The notes under the pieces were generated by a model, which ran no database searches, had not been told where the DNA came from, and saw nothing but the letters and a program-made list of their open reading frames with translations. From the NCBI RefSeq assembly GCF_002259405.1, contig NZ_NPFW01000004.1, positions 62,001-126,000 of the forward strand: a stretch of 64,000 nt of DNA, given 5' to 3'. Below, in pieces: positions 53,419-63,008 of the stretch. The translations under genes were made by a program, and so were the position numbers. Position 1 is the first letter of the stretch, and each line of letters begins with the position of its first letter. This DNA is from Rhodococcus sp. 14-2483-1-2 (GTDB lineage Bacteria; Actinomycetota; Actinomycetes; Mycobacteriales; Mycobacteriaceae).

Positions 53419-54861
53419 ATGGCCTCAGAAAGCTCGGAATTCGATGTCATCGTCATCGGCGGTGGACCGGTCGGCGAAAATGCCGCGCAGTACGCAATAC
53501 AGGGCAGCGATCGCACCGCGGTGATCGTCGAACACGAACTGCTCGGCGGTGAATGCTCGTACTGGGCCTGCATGCCGAGCAAGGCACTGCTGCGTCCGAG
53601 CGAGGTTCTCGACACCGCACGAAACATGCCGGGAGTCAAAGAGTTGGTTGGCGATCAACCCCTCGACGCCGACGCCGTCCTGGCCCGACGCGAATCCTTC
53701 ACCCACAGCCTCGACGACTCCTCGCAGGTGACGTGGGCCGAGTCGGCAGGCATCTCGGTGGTCCGTGGCCACGGGCGACTCACCGGGGCCAGGACCGTCG
53801 AGGTCGACGGCCGCACACTCACCGCTCGTCACGCTGTTGTCCTCGCCACCGGAACCACCGCATCGGTGCCGAACACCCCCGGCCTGCGCGACGCCCGGCC
53901 GTGGATCTCCCGCGATGCCACCAACATTCACGAGACCCCAGGGCACATCGCCATCATCGGCGGTGGCGTCGTCGCGACGGAGGCGGCGACCTGGCTGCTC
54001 TCGCTCGGAGCAAAGGTCACGATGATCGTGCGCGGATCGTCGCTGCTGGCCGGTTCCGAACCGTTCGCCGGTGAACTGGTCGCCGAGGCGCTGAGGAAGC
54101 GCGGCGGGGCGATCATGCTCGACGCCTCCCTCGAGTCGGTGTCACGAGAGAACCCTGCCGACACCGGCATCGGCCGAATCCACGGCGGCCCGGTCGGTCT
54201 CGTGGTCGACGGTACCGAGATCGTCGCCGATGAGATTCTGGTTGCGGCCGGCCGCACCCCGGCGAGTGCGGACCTCGGATTGTCGAGCCTCGGACTCGAC
54301 GAGGACCACTACATCGACGTCGACGATCATCTGAACGTTGCCGGTCACGACTGGCTCTACGCGGTGGGCGACGTCAACGGCCGCGCGCCACTGACGCACA
54401 TGGGCAAGTACCAGGGCCGGGTGGCCGGCGACGTCATCGCCGCCAGAGCCGAGGGAAAGCCGCTGGACAGCAAGCGATTCCGCGCATCAGCGGATCACGG
54501 TCAGATCCCCCAGGTGGTGTTCACTCCGGTCGAGGTGGCGTCCGTCGGACTGACCGAGGCAAAGGCCCGAAAGGAAGGCATCGACGTCGAGATCGTGGCG
54601 CAGGACATCGCCGTCGCGGGTTCGTCTCTGCAGCAGGACGACTACTCGGGCCGTGCGCAGCTGGTGATCGACCGCGCCACGGACACGATAGTAGGCGCGA
54701 CGTTCGTCGGCCCGGGCGTCGCCGAGCTCGTTCATGCCGCCACTGTCGCAGTGGTCGGCAAGGTCTCGCTCGACGACCTGTGGCATGCGGTGCCGTCGTA
54801 TCCGACGGTCAGCGAGATCTGGCTCCGGCTACTCGAGGCGCGTCGAACACCCGATCACTGA
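53419..54861 (+). CDS. FAD/NAD-dependent disulfide-oxidoreductase-family protein
   Basis: This 480-residue flavoprotein is related to dihydrolipoamide dehydrogenase and mercuric reductase. FAD motif IVIGGGPVGENAA (11-23), redox pair Cys46/Cys51 in GGECSYWACMPSK, NAD motif IAIIGGGVVATEAATWL and FAD site LYAVGDVNGRAPLTHMGKYQGR are present. The C-terminal family motif HPTxxE reads YPTVSE here, so the His that normally acts as proton acceptor is missing. It is thus probably not a lipoamide dehydrogenase; a reductase or a NAD(P)H oxidase role is possible. Confidence 0.87.
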   Translation: MASESSEFDVIVIGGGPVGENAAQYAIQGSDRTAVIVEHELLGGECSYWACMPSKALLRPSEVLDTARNMPGVKELVGDQPLDADAVLARRESFTHSLDDSSQVTWAESAGISVVRGHGRLTGARTVEVDGRTLTARHAVVLATGTTASVPNTPGLRDARPWISRDATNIHETPGHIAIIGGGVVATEAATWLLSLGAKVTMIVRGSSLLAGSEPFAGELVAEALRKRGGAIMLDASLESVSRENPADTGIGRIHGGPVGLVVDGTEIVADEILVAAGRTPASADLGLSSLGLDEDHYIDVDDHLNVAGHDWLYAVGDVNGRAPLTHMGKYQGRVAGDVIAARAEGKPLDSKRFRASADHGQIPQVVFTPVEVASVGLTEAKARKEGIDVEIVAQDIAVAGSSLQQDDYSGRAQLVIDRATDTIVGATFVGPGVAELVHAATVAVVGKVSLDDLWHAVPSYPTVSEIWLRLLEARRTPDH

Positions 54862-56261
54862 CGCATGTAGGCCGCGGCAATGCCCTCGTAGGTTGTCGGG
54901 TCGGCACGTTTGATGCGCAGCGCCACCAGTACCCCCAGGATCGCGGCGAGGATCAGCACCACAGGGATTGCATTGACGACCGCAGAATCGGAACCGGTCA
55001 GGATGCTGTAATGCGTTCCGGCGAGCACCAATCCGGTCATGAAACCGGCGAAGCCGATGCCGGGGGCAATCCCGGTGCGCCACAGTGAGCGATCCGGATG
55101 GCCGATGAAGAACACCACCACCGACAGCGCTGCCGCAGCCTGCAAGGCGATCACCCCCAGAGTTCCGAGGCCGATGGCACCGGCAGCGTAGATCAGGTAC
55201 GGGTCGGCACCGGTCACCGCGAACACCGCCAGCGCCACTGCAGCCACGATCGAGGCGGTGATACTGCCGATGTGGGGGCTCGAGTGCTTCGGGTGAATTC
55301 GGCCCAGCCGCACCGGAAGTACGCGCTCACGCCCGAGAGCGAACAGATATCGACTGGCTGCGTTGTGCACGGCGAGATACGACGCGAGCACACTGGTGCA
55401 CAGCAGCACCGCGGTACCGTCGTACAGCACTGTTCCGCCGTACTGCTGCGCCAGCGTGAACAGAAGATTGCCCAGTTCGGTCTGGGCCAGCACCGGTGCG
55501 TCGACTCCACCCGCGGCCCCGACGATGATCCAACTCGTCAGCACGTAGAAGACCGCGATGAGCGTGACCGCGATGAATGTCGCGCGCGGGATGCTGCGTC
55601 TGGGGTCCTTGGTTTCCTCACCGTACAGAGCTGCGGACTCGAAACCGATGAAACTTGAAAAAGCGAACATCATTGCTATCCCCAGCGACCCGGAGAACAC
55701 CTGCGTCGGAGTGAACGACTCCAGTGGCAGTGCCGCGGTCCCCTTGTCACTCACCACCAGGGCGTTGAACACCGTCAGAAACGCAAATTCGAGCACCATC
55801 AGAGTTCCGAGAACCTTGGCCGAGAGGTCGGCGTTTCGGAAACCCAGGAATGCGACAATCACGACAGCGGCTGCCGTGAAGATATACCACGGAATATCGA
55901 TACCCGAGTCGGCGAATACCAAATGCGTGAAATATCCGAATGCGCCGGAAAGTCCGCACGCCAGCGACGTATACGCGACAACTGCGACATATGCGGCAGC
56001 GACACCGGGCGGCTTACCCAACGCCAGACCGATGTAGGTGTAGAACGCACCGGTGCTGTACACCTGCTGGCTGATCGCCGCAAAACCTACCGAGAAGCAG
56101 AGCAGCACAACAGCACTGATCGCGTACGCCGCGGGCAGACCGGCACCGTTGCCGCGGATCAGGGCCAGCGGTACATTGCCGATCATCGCCGCCATCGGTG
56201 CCGCGGCAGCCACCACAAGAAATACCACTCGTCCGGTGGTCAGAGTACGTCGCTCGGACAT
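54855..56261 (-). CDS. APC-superfamily amino acid/polyamine permease
   Basis: This 468-residue membrane protein has twelve predicted helices. It starts with a cytoplasmic RRTLTTGRVVFLVVAAAAPMAAMIG as in many APC permeases, with the GYFTHLV and AFSSFIGFESAALYGEETKDPRRSIPRAT helix-loop segment near 200-230, typical of the superfamily. The substrate is not recognisable; members with this loop often carry amino acids or amines. The stop codons of this gene and of the flavoprotein gene overlap by 7 bases. Confidence 0.9.
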   Translation of the reverse strand: MSERRTLTTGRVVFLVVAAAAPMAAMIGNVPLALIRGNGAGLPAAYAISAVVLLCFSVGFAAISQQVYSTGAFYTYIGLALGKPPGVAAAYVAVVAYTSLACGLSGAFGYFTHLVFADSGIDIPWYIFTAAAVVIVAFLGFRNADLSAKVLGTLMVLEFAFLTVFNALVVSDKGTAALPLESFTPTQVFSGSLGIAMMFAFSSFIGFESAALYGEETKDPRRSIPRATFIAVTLIAVFYVLTSWIIVGAAGGVDAPVLAQTELGNLLFTLAQQYGGTVLYDGTAVLLCTSVLASYLAVHNAASRYLFALGRERVLPVRLGRIHPKHSSPHIGSITASIVAAVALAVFAVTGADPYLIYAAGAIGLGTLGVIALQAAAALSVVVFFIGHPDRSLWRTGIAPGIGFAGFMTGLVLAGTHYSILTGSDSAVVNAIPVVLILAAILGVLVALRIKRADPTTYEGIAAAYMRQ

Positions 56262-56299
56262 CGTTCGGACGCTACTCGCAGAGGGAGCAGAATGCTGAC

Positions 56300-56893
56300 A
56301 TGGAATACGAACGCGGTTTCGAGAGACTGGTCAACTTCAGTGACGCTGTGGTCGCGATCGCTGCAACGCTGCTCATTCTTCCGTTGGTGGAACTGGCAGA
56401 ACCGGACGACAGTGCACAATTCGTCGATATTCTGCGTGAGCACGGGGTCGAGCTGTTCGCATTCGTCCTCAGCTTTCTGGTCATCTTCTCGCAGTGGCTG
56501 AGCCATCATCGGGTCTTCCGGAACCTGGTCGGGTACACCCGGGGTCTGATGTGGGTGAATTTCGTCTGGTTGTTGTCCATAGTGTTTCTCCCGTTCCCCA
56601 CCAAGCTGATCGCCGAGAAGAGCGGTTACGACGCGAGCGCCTCTCCGCTCTACGTCGCGACCATCGCGGTGTCCGTCATCGCGATGTTCGTGGCCGACGT
56701 GATCGTGTCTCGGCACCCGAACATCGTCGCGCGCGACACCCCGACGTCCGGGAGCACGCGCAACGGAGCCATCACGTCGGTACTGATGCTGGTCGCTCTC
56801 GGGCTGTCGTTCACCCCGCTCGGCCTGTGGTCGTTGCTGATTCTGTTGCTCACCGCGCCGATCAACCGTCTCGAGGAGCGGGTGGCCAAGTAG
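56300..56893 (+). CDS. TMEM175-like potassium channel (DUF1211)
   Basis: This 197-residue protein carries the diagnostic first-helix motif ERLVNFSDAVVAIAATLLILPLVE (RxxxFSDxVxAIAxTL variant) and six predicted helices with HHRVFRNLVGYTRGLMWVNFVWLLSIVFLPFPTKL in the middle. Bacterial TMEM175 proteins are tetrameric potassium channels lacking the classic P-loop. I use the ATG at 56300 with GAGGGAG upstream; the longer frame overlaps the permease start. It is divergent from the permease gene and 9 bases upstream of the IclR gene. Confidence 0.87.
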   Translation: MEYERGFERLVNFSDAVVAIAATLLILPLVELAEPDDSAQFVDILREHGVELFAFVLSFLVIFSQWLSHHRVFRNLVGYTRGLMWVNFVWLLSIVFLPFPTKLIAEKSGYDASASPLYVATIAVSVIAMFVADVIVSRHPNIVARDTPTSGSTRNGAITSVLMLVALGLSFTPLGLWSLLILLLTAPINRLEERVAK

Positions 56894-56902
56894 ATTGGTC
56901 GT

Positions 56903-57679
56903 GTGAGCACCGAGAGCGCGTCGAAGCAGCAACCGCTTCTCGTGCTGGGCAAGATCACCGAGATTCTCGACGCCTTCTCGTTCGACCGCCCGTCCATGAC
57001 CCTCGGTGAGATCCAACAGACCACTGGCCTGCCGACCTCGACGGTGCAGCGCCTCGTCACCAACCTTGTGCAGCAGGGATTTCTGGACCGGCGCGGCGAT
57101 CGCATTCGCATCGGGGTCCGCATGGCCTATTGGGCCGCGACGGCGACCAAGGACCTCGACGTGCTGTCGGTCGTCAACCCTGTTCTCAAGGACATGCGAG
57201 ACCTGACGACCGAGACCGCGTGCTTCTTCAGGCCCGAACAGAACTACCGTGTGTGCGTCGCCATCGCCGAGACGCGGCATGCCTTGCGCCGAGACATGTA
57301 CGTCGGCAAGGTCATCCCACTCAGCGCGGGATCGGCCAGCCGCGTCCTGCTGGCCTGGGACGACGAGCTCGCCGAGCGTGTCCTCTCTCGCGAACTCGAA
57401 TCGATGACCGAGCAGACGGTGACCGAAGCCGAGACGATGCGGACCCTGTTGGCGCAGACCAGGTCCGACGGCTACGCGATCACCACCGGCGAGCGCGAGA
57501 CCGGCGCATCGGGACTGTCAGCGCCGGTGTTCGACTCGGCCGCGGACATCGTCGGTGCCGTCACCATCAGCGGACCGACGCTGAGGATGCCGCAGTCGCA
57601 GTGCGAGGACTGGGTGGATCTGTTGATCTCCCATGCCGAGCGGATCACGAGGACCCTCGGCGGCCGCTACCCCGCGTGA
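56903..57679 (+). CDS. IclR-family regulator
   Basis: This 258-residue IclR protein has an N-terminal winged HTH (VLGKITEILDAF..LGEIQQTTGLPTSTVQRLVTNLVQQGFL) and a C-terminal effector domain (about 85-250, with RRDMYVGKVIPLSAGSASRVLLAWDDE and GYAITTGERETGASGLSAPVFD). The start is GTG. It converges on the catabolic operon and is its probable regulator. Effectors of the family are usually small organic acids. Confidence 0.9.
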   Translation: MSTESASKQQPLLVLGKITEILDAFSFDRPSMTLGEIQQTTGLPTSTVQRLVTNLVQQGFLDRRGDRIRIGVRMAYWAATATKDLDVLSVVNPVLKDMRDLTTETACFFRPEQNYRVCVAIAETRHALRRDMYVGKVIPLSAGSASRVLLAWDDELAERVLSRELESMTEQTVTEAETMRTLLAQTRSDGYAITTGERETGASGLSAPVFDSAADIVGAVTISGPTLRMPQSQCEDWVDLLISHAERITRTLGGRYPA

Positions 57680-58656
57680 GACCAGGCGTCGGGATTCACC
57701 GGATGCGGTGGCATCGAACCACCGAACATCGCGGCGGCATTGGTTGCACACAGCCGCGCCATCTCCGACCGTACCGATACCGTCGCACTCCCCACGTGCG
57801 GGAGCAACACCGTGTTGGGCAGATCCGCCAGACCGGGTTCGAGGGCCGGCTCGCGTTCGTAGACGTCCAATCCTGCTGCAGCAACGGTGCCCTCGCGCAG
57901 CGCGGTCACCAGAGCGGCCTCGTCGATCACCGGTCCGCGCGCGGTGTTGATCACGATCGCCGACGGCTTCATCGCTCCGAGTACGGCTGCGTCGACCAGA
58001 TGGTGAGTGGAATCCGACAACGGAACATGCAGGGACAGGAAGTCGCTGGTCGTGACGATCTCGTCCCACGACGCATGCTCGACGCGACCCGTGAACTCAC
58101 CGAGCTCGTTCTCGGAGACCTCTCGGTCGCCGGGCGGACGGGGGCAGAACTTGACCGTCATGCCGAAGCCCAGTGCTCGGCGCGCGGTGGCGCGGGCAAT
58201 GCGGCCGAACCCGGCCAGCCCCAGCACCCGGCCCGAGACATCGCTGCCGAGAAGCAGTTCCGGCTCCCAGCCGGTGAACGAGCCGGAGCGGACGAACGCA
58301 TCGGCCTCGACGGCCCGGCGGGCCGTGGACAGGATGAGCAGCATCGCGATGTCCGCGGTCGAATCCGTCAGCACCCCAGGGGTGTTGGCAACCGTGATGC
58401 CGTTGGCGGTTGCGGCTGCGATGTCGATGTTGTCGAATCCGACGGCGTAGTTGGAGATCCCGGTGATCGACGCCGAGGCCAGTAACTCCGCGTCGAACCG
58501 ATCTCGCAGCTGAGAGACGACCACGGAGTAGTCCCCCGAGGCGCAGGCGTCGAGCAACTGATCGTGATCGACCTCCCGCAGGTCCACGTCCCCCGCGGCG
58601 CGCAGGATGTCCATGCCCGGAGCCGGGATCTCGGTGGTGACGAGGATGCGGCTCAT
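57667..58656 (-). CDS. D-2-hydroxyacid dehydrogenase
   Basis: This 329-residue NAD-dependent dehydrogenase has the two-domain fold. GISNYAVGFDNID (about 85-97), the nucleotide site GLAGFGRIARATARR, INTARGPVIDEAALVTAL (catalytic Arg region), AAGLDVYEREPALEPGL (Glu) and LLPHVGSAT (catalytic His) are in order. It resembles glyoxylate/hydroxypyruvate reductases. The ATG at 58656 overlaps the stop of the HMG-CoA-lyase-like gene (ATGA). The frame upstream to 59154 is a shadow. In context it may interconvert a keto acid from the pathway; unproven. Confidence 0.92.
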   Translation of the reverse strand: MSRILVTTEIPAPGMDILRAAGDVDLREVDHDQLLDACASGDYSVVVSQLRDRFDAELLASASITGISNYAVGFDNIDIAAATANGITVANTPGVLTDSTADIAMLLILSTARRAVEADAFVRSGSFTGWEPELLLGSDVSGRVLGLAGFGRIARATARRALGFGMTVKFCPRPPGDREVSENELGEFTGRVEHASWDEIVTTSDFLSLHVPLSDSTHHLVDAAVLGAMKPSAIVINTARGPVIDEAALVTALREGTVAAAGLDVYEREPALEPGLADLPNTVLLPHVGSATVSVRSEMARLCATNAAAMFGGSMPPHPVNPDAWSHAG

Positions 58657-59576
58657 AGGACCCACTCGAAGGCACGCGCTTCGGACCTGGCACCCTGAAC
58701 GGTTTTCGATCGCATGGGCTCGCCCAGTTCGGTGAGCAACTCCTCCGACAGAGTCACCATGGCGGCCAGGGTTTTCGGCTCGAACCAGTCCGGACGCGTC
58801 GCGAACAGAATGTCCTCCGACGAGGTGTTGCCGCTGGCACCGGGAGCGAAGGGACAACCGCCGAGTCCGCCGAGCGAGCCGTCGACCATCGTTGCTCCGG
58901 CCGAGATCGCGGCGAGAGTGTTCGCAACGCCGAGACCCCAGGTGTCGTGACCGTGGAACACCACTCTGCGGTCGGGAGTTTCGGCGCGGACCCGTGAGAT
59001 CAGCGATTGCACCTGCACCGGAATCGCCTGACCCAGGGTGTCGCAGATGACGATATCCGTTGCGCCGGTTGCGCGTTCGTCGTTGGCTATCTCGATGACA
59101 CGGTCCGGCGGCACCTGGCCCTCGAACGGGCAGGTGAAGGACGTCGCGATACACAGCTCGATCTCGCCGCCCACCGATCGTGCGATGTCGACGGCGTCGG
59201 GCATCGCTGCCAGGGACACCTCGGTGGTCCTACCGATGTTGGCCTGGTTGTGCGAGTCCGAGGCCGAGAAGCAGTACTGGAAGTTGCGAGCCCCCGCGGC
59301 GGCTGCCTTCTCGACGTGGCGTGGAGTGGCGACCCACACCCAGCATCGCGCGAGTTCGTCGGCGGTGAGCTCGCCGATCACCTCGAGGGTGTTGGCCATC
59401 GGCGGCACCTTGTCGCCCCGCGCCATCGATCCGATTTCGAGCGACGGCACACCGAGTTCGATGAGGGCCCTGATGATCTCGAGCTTGCGTTCGGTGGCGA
59501 GCATCTTGCCGGTGAGCTGCAGACCGTCGCGCATCGTGACGTCGCGCAGCTCCGCAGCGGGGGTGAATCGGTACAT
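58653..59576 (-). CDS. HMG-CoA-lyase-family enzyme
   Basis: This 307-residue TIM-barrel enzyme of the HMGL-like family has the metal-site start ELRDVTMRDGLQ (8-19), HGHDTWGLG with metal-binding His residues (about 204-212) and the signature GLGGCPFAPGASGNTSSED, which carries the catalytic Cys of HMG-CoA lyase. The reaction in the family is cleavage of a 3-hydroxy-3-methylglutaryl-like CoA ester to acetyl-CoA and a keto acid. The ATG follows immediately after the CoA-transferase stop, so the substrate is probably supplied as a CoA ester by that gene. Confidence 0.92.
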   Translation of the reverse strand: MYRFTPAAELRDVTMRDGLQLTGKMLATERKLEIIRALIELGVPSLEIGSMARGDKVPPMANTLEVIGELTADELARCWVWVATPRHVEKAAAAGARNFQYCFSASDSHNQANIGRTTEVSLAAMPDAVDIARSVGGEIELCIATSFTCPFEGQVPPDRVIEIANDERATGATDIVICDTLGQAIPVQVQSLISRVRAETPDRRVVFHGHDTWGLGVANTLAAISAGATMVDGSLGGLGGCPFAPGASGNTSSEDILFATRPDWFEPKTLAAMVTLSEELLTELGEPMRSKTVQGARSEARAFEWVL

Positions 59577-60797
59577 CTACAGGCCCATCTCTTGGTCGGT
59601 GCGGCCGAGCAGAGTCGACAGTACTTCTCGAGTGTGTTCACCCAGATCCGGTCCGACCGAACGAATCGGCAGAGACGCGTCACCGATCACCGGGACGACG
59701 CCGACGAATCCGACGTCGGCGGGCTTTTCGCCTCCGGTGTCGACCGGAAAGTGCTGAATCATGTTGCGGGCGGCGTACTGCTCGTCGGCGACGATATCGG
59801 CCGCGGTGTAGATCGGACCCGACGGCACTCCGGCGGCGTCGAGAATCTTCAGAGCCTGCTCGCGCGAATGCAATCCGGTCCAGGCCGAGATGGCTGCGTC
59901 CAACTCGTCGCGTCGACGCCACCGGCCGGCGTTGGACGCCAGGTCCGGATCGGCTCCCAGGTCGGGACGATCGATGGTCTCCATGTATCGCTGGAAGATG
60001 GCGTCGCCGTTGCCTGCGATGATGATCGAGTGACCGTCGTTGCACGGGTACGCATTCGACGGGGCGATGCCCTCCATCCGGCCGCCCGTTCGCTCGCGTT
60101 CGACGCCGTACGCCAGATAATCCGGGATCAGCGATTCCATCATCGACAGAATGGATTCGTTCAGCGCCACATCGATGGAACGCTGTGCCAGCGACAGCGG
60201 GGACTGCTCGTCCGGTGCCTGCGACGCGCGCTGGGTCTGCCGTTGAAACAGGGCCATGACGCATCCGAACGCCGCGTACAGGCCGGCGATCGAGTCACCG
60301 ATCGAGACCCCCACTCGAACCGGTGGCCGGTCCGGGTCACCCACGAGATTGCGGAAGCCGCCGTATGCCTCTGCGACAGCCGCGAATCCGGGTCGCTGCG
60401 ACATGGGACCGGTCTGCCCGAAGGCCGAGATGCGCGTGATGATCAACTCGGGGTTGGCCGCAGAGAGCACCTCCGGCGAGATACCCCACTTCTCCAGAGT
60501 GCCGGGGCGAAAGTTCTCGAGCACGATGTCGCACTTCGCCGCGAGATCGACGACGTCCTTGCGCCCCTGTTCGGTACGCAGGTCGAGCACGATCGACTTC
60601 TTGTTCCGGTTGATCGTGCGGTAGAGCATCGACGTCGTGCCGGAGTACAGCCGCCAGTTGCGTAGTTCGTCGCCGGTTCCTGGCCGCTCGACCTTGATGA
60701 CCTCGGCACCGAAGTCGGCGAGCATGCGCGCCGCAGTAGGGGCGGCTATGTAGTTGCCGAGTTCGAGGACTCGAACTCCGCTGAGCGGCAATGCCAT
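59577..60797 (-). CDS. CaiB/BaiF-type (family III) CoA transferase
   Basis: This 406-residue transferase starts ALPLSGVRVLELGNYIAAPTAARMLADFGAEVIKVE, the universal family start, and has the catalytic Asp at 168 (SIGDSIAGLYAAFG). It transfers CoA from a donor such as succinyl-CoA to a carboxylic acid. ATG at 60797 has AAGGAAC upstream; the ORF to 60902 is an unlikely extension. It lies between the permease gene (32-base gap) and the HMG-CoA-lyase-like gene, which fits activation of an imported acid. Confidence 0.93.
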   Translation of the reverse strand: MALPLSGVRVLELGNYIAAPTAARMLADFGAEVIKVERPGTGDELRNWRLYSGTTSMLYRTINRNKKSIVLDLRTEQGRKDVVDLAAKCDIVLENFRPGTLEKWGISPEVLSAANPELIITRISAFGQTGPMSQRPGFAAVAEAYGGFRNLVGDPDRPPVRVGVSIGDSIAGLYAAFGCVMALFQRQTQRASQAPDEQSPLSLAQRSIDVALNESILSMMESLIPDYLAYGVERERTGGRMEGIAPSNAYPCNDGHSIIIAGNGDAIFQRYMETIDRPDLGADPDLASNAGRWRRRDELDAAISAWTGLHSREQALKILDAAGVPSGPIYTAADIVADEQYAARNMIQHFPVDTGGEKPADVGFVGVVPVIGDASLPIRSVGPDLGEHTREVLSTLLGRTDQEMGL

Positions 60798-60829
60798 CGT
60801 GTTCCTTTCGATTCTCACAGGAGACGAGC

Positions 60830-62221
60830 TCACAGGATCCAGCTCATCGGCACGATCAACGCGATGGCGATGACCGATGCCACCGAGACGCCCACCGAGC
60901 ATGTCTTGAGTGTGCCCCTGGTCGACTGGCCCATCAAGGACTGCAGCAGCCAGAAGGTGTTACTGGTGACGTGGACGGCGAACAGCGATCCGGCACCCGC
61001 GGCGAGCGCGATGAACACCGGGTCGAGACCGATCAATGGAGCGACCGGGGCGAGGATGCCGGCCGAGGTGATGGCGGAGATCGTCACCGATCCGACGGCG
61101 ATGTGCAACGCCGCAGCGATGACCCACACCATCAGCAGAGGAGCAGCGGTGCTGGCCGTGAAGTACTGGCCGAGAATGTCGCCGAGCCCTGCCTCGTTGA
61201 TGACAGCCGCGAGCGACCCGCCGACACCGGTGAGGATCAGGATCTGACCGCTCTCGGCGAAACCACGAGCCAACGCCTTCTCCACCCGTGCCTGACCGAC
61301 GTGGTACCGGCCGATGAGGCACGTCCCCACCAGTCCGATGAGGAGCGCGATGACCGGGCTGGCGATGAATTCGACTACCGGAACAGAGATTTCGGCGACT
61401 TCGAGAACGGCACCGATGGCAATGAGGACGAGCGCGAGCAGCAGCGGCGAGAGCAACACCAGCAGCGACGTCTGCTTCTCGGTGCGGACCTTCTGGGCCA
61501 CGCCACCTCCGGATTCGAGGGGCTCGTCCTCGGAATCGACCGCCTCGGGAACCACAGGCTCTGGGACCACGCCGATCTGCTGCTCGTCCTTCTCCTCGTT
61601 CCACCAACCGTGCCGGAAGACGAACGACATGATGGCCACCGACAGCACCACCACCGGCACGATCAAAATCAGTCCGTAGATCATCATCTTGCCCAGCGGC
61701 ACTCCGAGCAGTCCGGCCAAGGCGAGCGTCGCGACACCGGGGACCATGAAGACGATGCCGCATTCGAGGGCGATGGCCAGGGCCGTGGCCATCCTCGCTG
61801 TGCCGTACTTGCCGATCTTGGGGGCGAGATTCCGAGCGAGTGGAGCGGAGATCACCAGCAGCACGTCGAGGAAGATGGACTGCAGCAGGGTCGCGATGGT
61901 CAGAGACAGCGCGTACGGCAGACGCTTGGGACCGAACGTTCGCAGCAGCGTTCCGACGAGTCGCTGGATGGCACTCATCTCCTGCAGTACCGAACCCATC
62001 AGAACGCCGAAGGCGATGAGCAGGCCGACCTCGGCCATGATCTCGCCGAATCCGCCGGTGATCGTGTCGACAGTGGTCGACACTCCCAGCTTCGTCGCCA
62101 GTCCCAGGTACGCGGCCCCGAGTACCAGCGAGATCACCGGGTTGAAGTGAAAACGAACGATGAAGACCACCACCGCCAGAACGGCGACGACGGTGTTGAT
62201 CACGATCCACATATCGGACAT
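60830..62221 (-). CDS. GntP-family organic acid permease
   Basis: This permease of about 463 residues has twelve or more helices, with the family-like FGEIMAEVGLLIAFGVLMGSVLQEMSA near 60-85, RMATALAIALECGIVFMVPG, and AALHIAVGSVTISAITSAGILAP in the second half, plus an acidic cytoplasmic loop (about 215-250). GntP permeases take up gluconate or related carboxylates with protons. It heads the catabolic operon. I use the ATG at 62221 (MSDMWIVINT); an upstream frame adds a polar tail. Confidence 0.87.
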   Translation of the reverse strand: MSDMWIVINTVVAVLAVVVFIVRFHFNPVISLVLGAAYLGLATKLGVSTTVDTITGGFGEIMAEVGLLIAFGVLMGSVLQEMSAIQRLVGTLLRTFGPKRLPYALSLTIATLLQSIFLDVLLVISAPLARNLAPKIGKYGTARMATALAIALECGIVFMVPGVATLALAGLLGVPLGKMMIYGLILIVPVVVLSVAIMSFVFRHGWWNEEKDEQQIGVVPEPVVPEAVDSEDEPLESGGGVAQKVRTEKQTSLLVLLSPLLLALVLIAIGAVLEVAEISVPVVEFIASPVIALLIGLVGTCLIGRYHVGQARVEKALARGFAESGQILILTGVGGSLAAVINEAGLGDILGQYFTASTAAPLLMVWVIAAALHIAVGSVTISAITSAGILAPVAPLIGLDPVFIALAAGAGSLFAVHVTSNTFWLLQSLMGQSTRGTLKTCSVGVSVASVIAIALIVPMSWIL

Positions 62222-62373
62222 CGGCGATTCTTCCCGCTGGGTGAGAGTGACCGCTGCCATGGCAGGCGGTTCGGTGTGATCCACCACACTGATACCCACA
62301 TTATGGGCATAGATTTACTTCGTGAGCAAGAGCTCGGGCAGCATCGAGCCACGAGCGTCCACCGAGAGCCAGG

Positions 62374-62934
62374 TCAGATCGGCTGCGCGCGCCTGACCGA
62401 CAACGCCGCGCGGGAGGCGTCGAGTTCGACAGGTGAACGCACCGCCACCTCCCCGACCCGCAGGATGCCGTCGGACAGCGGTTCCACCCGCAGCCCGCCA
62501 CGACCGATCAGTGCCTTGCGTGCGCCGTCGACCACCATGCGGTCCATCCACGCGCAGGGATGGGCCGGTCGCCCGCCCCGGAACCGAATCCAGCCATCAC
62601 CGGAATCGAGCTCGAATTCCAGACCGCGCAGTGGGTCGAGCTCGAGACCGCGCACGACGACATTTCGTCGGGCCACCGAGGGATCGGGCACCTCGACACC
62701 GAGCACATCCCCCACGGCCTCCCATGCCTCGAGCGACAGAAAGCTCACCGCCGCCTCGGTATGCGCTTTCACACCGAAGAATCGATCGCCGCGGATGCCC
62801 TTGTGGGCCACGATCTCGACACTGTCGGGCAGTTCGGTCGGCACATCGGCCGGGCCGTCCTTGGATCTCCCGAAGTACGCGTGCGAGGGCGCCCGCAGCA
62901 GCTCCACTATCTGGGCTCGATACTCGAAAGGCAT
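62374..62934 (-). CDS. MOSC-domain protein
   Basis: This 186-residue MOSC protein shows HKGIRGDRFFG (44-54), an internal RRNVVVRGLELDPLRG and the sulfur-carrying Cys127 in RPAHPCAWMD. MOSC domains act in molybdenum-cofactor sulfuration or in N-hydroxylated compound reduction as parts of larger enzymes. This free-standing form is like YiiM-type proteins. The ATG at 62934 gives the family start PFEYRAQIVELL. It is 62-bp divergent from the esterase gene. Confidence 0.87.
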   Translation of the reverse strand: MPFEYRAQIVELLRAPSHAYFGRSKDGPADVPTELPDSVEIVAHKGIRGDRFFGVKAHTEAAVSFLSLEAWEAVGDVLGVEVPDPSVARRNVVVRGLELDPLRGLEFELDSGDGWIRFRGGRPAHPCAWMDRMVVDGARKALIGRGGLRVEPLSDGILRVGEVAVRSPVELDASRAALSVRRAQPI

Positions 62935-63008
62935 GCTCTCGAGTCTGCCCGGTACCGAACCCAGCCGGTTCTTACCCGCGGGTAAGGACGGATCAGTACA
63001 CTCGCGAC

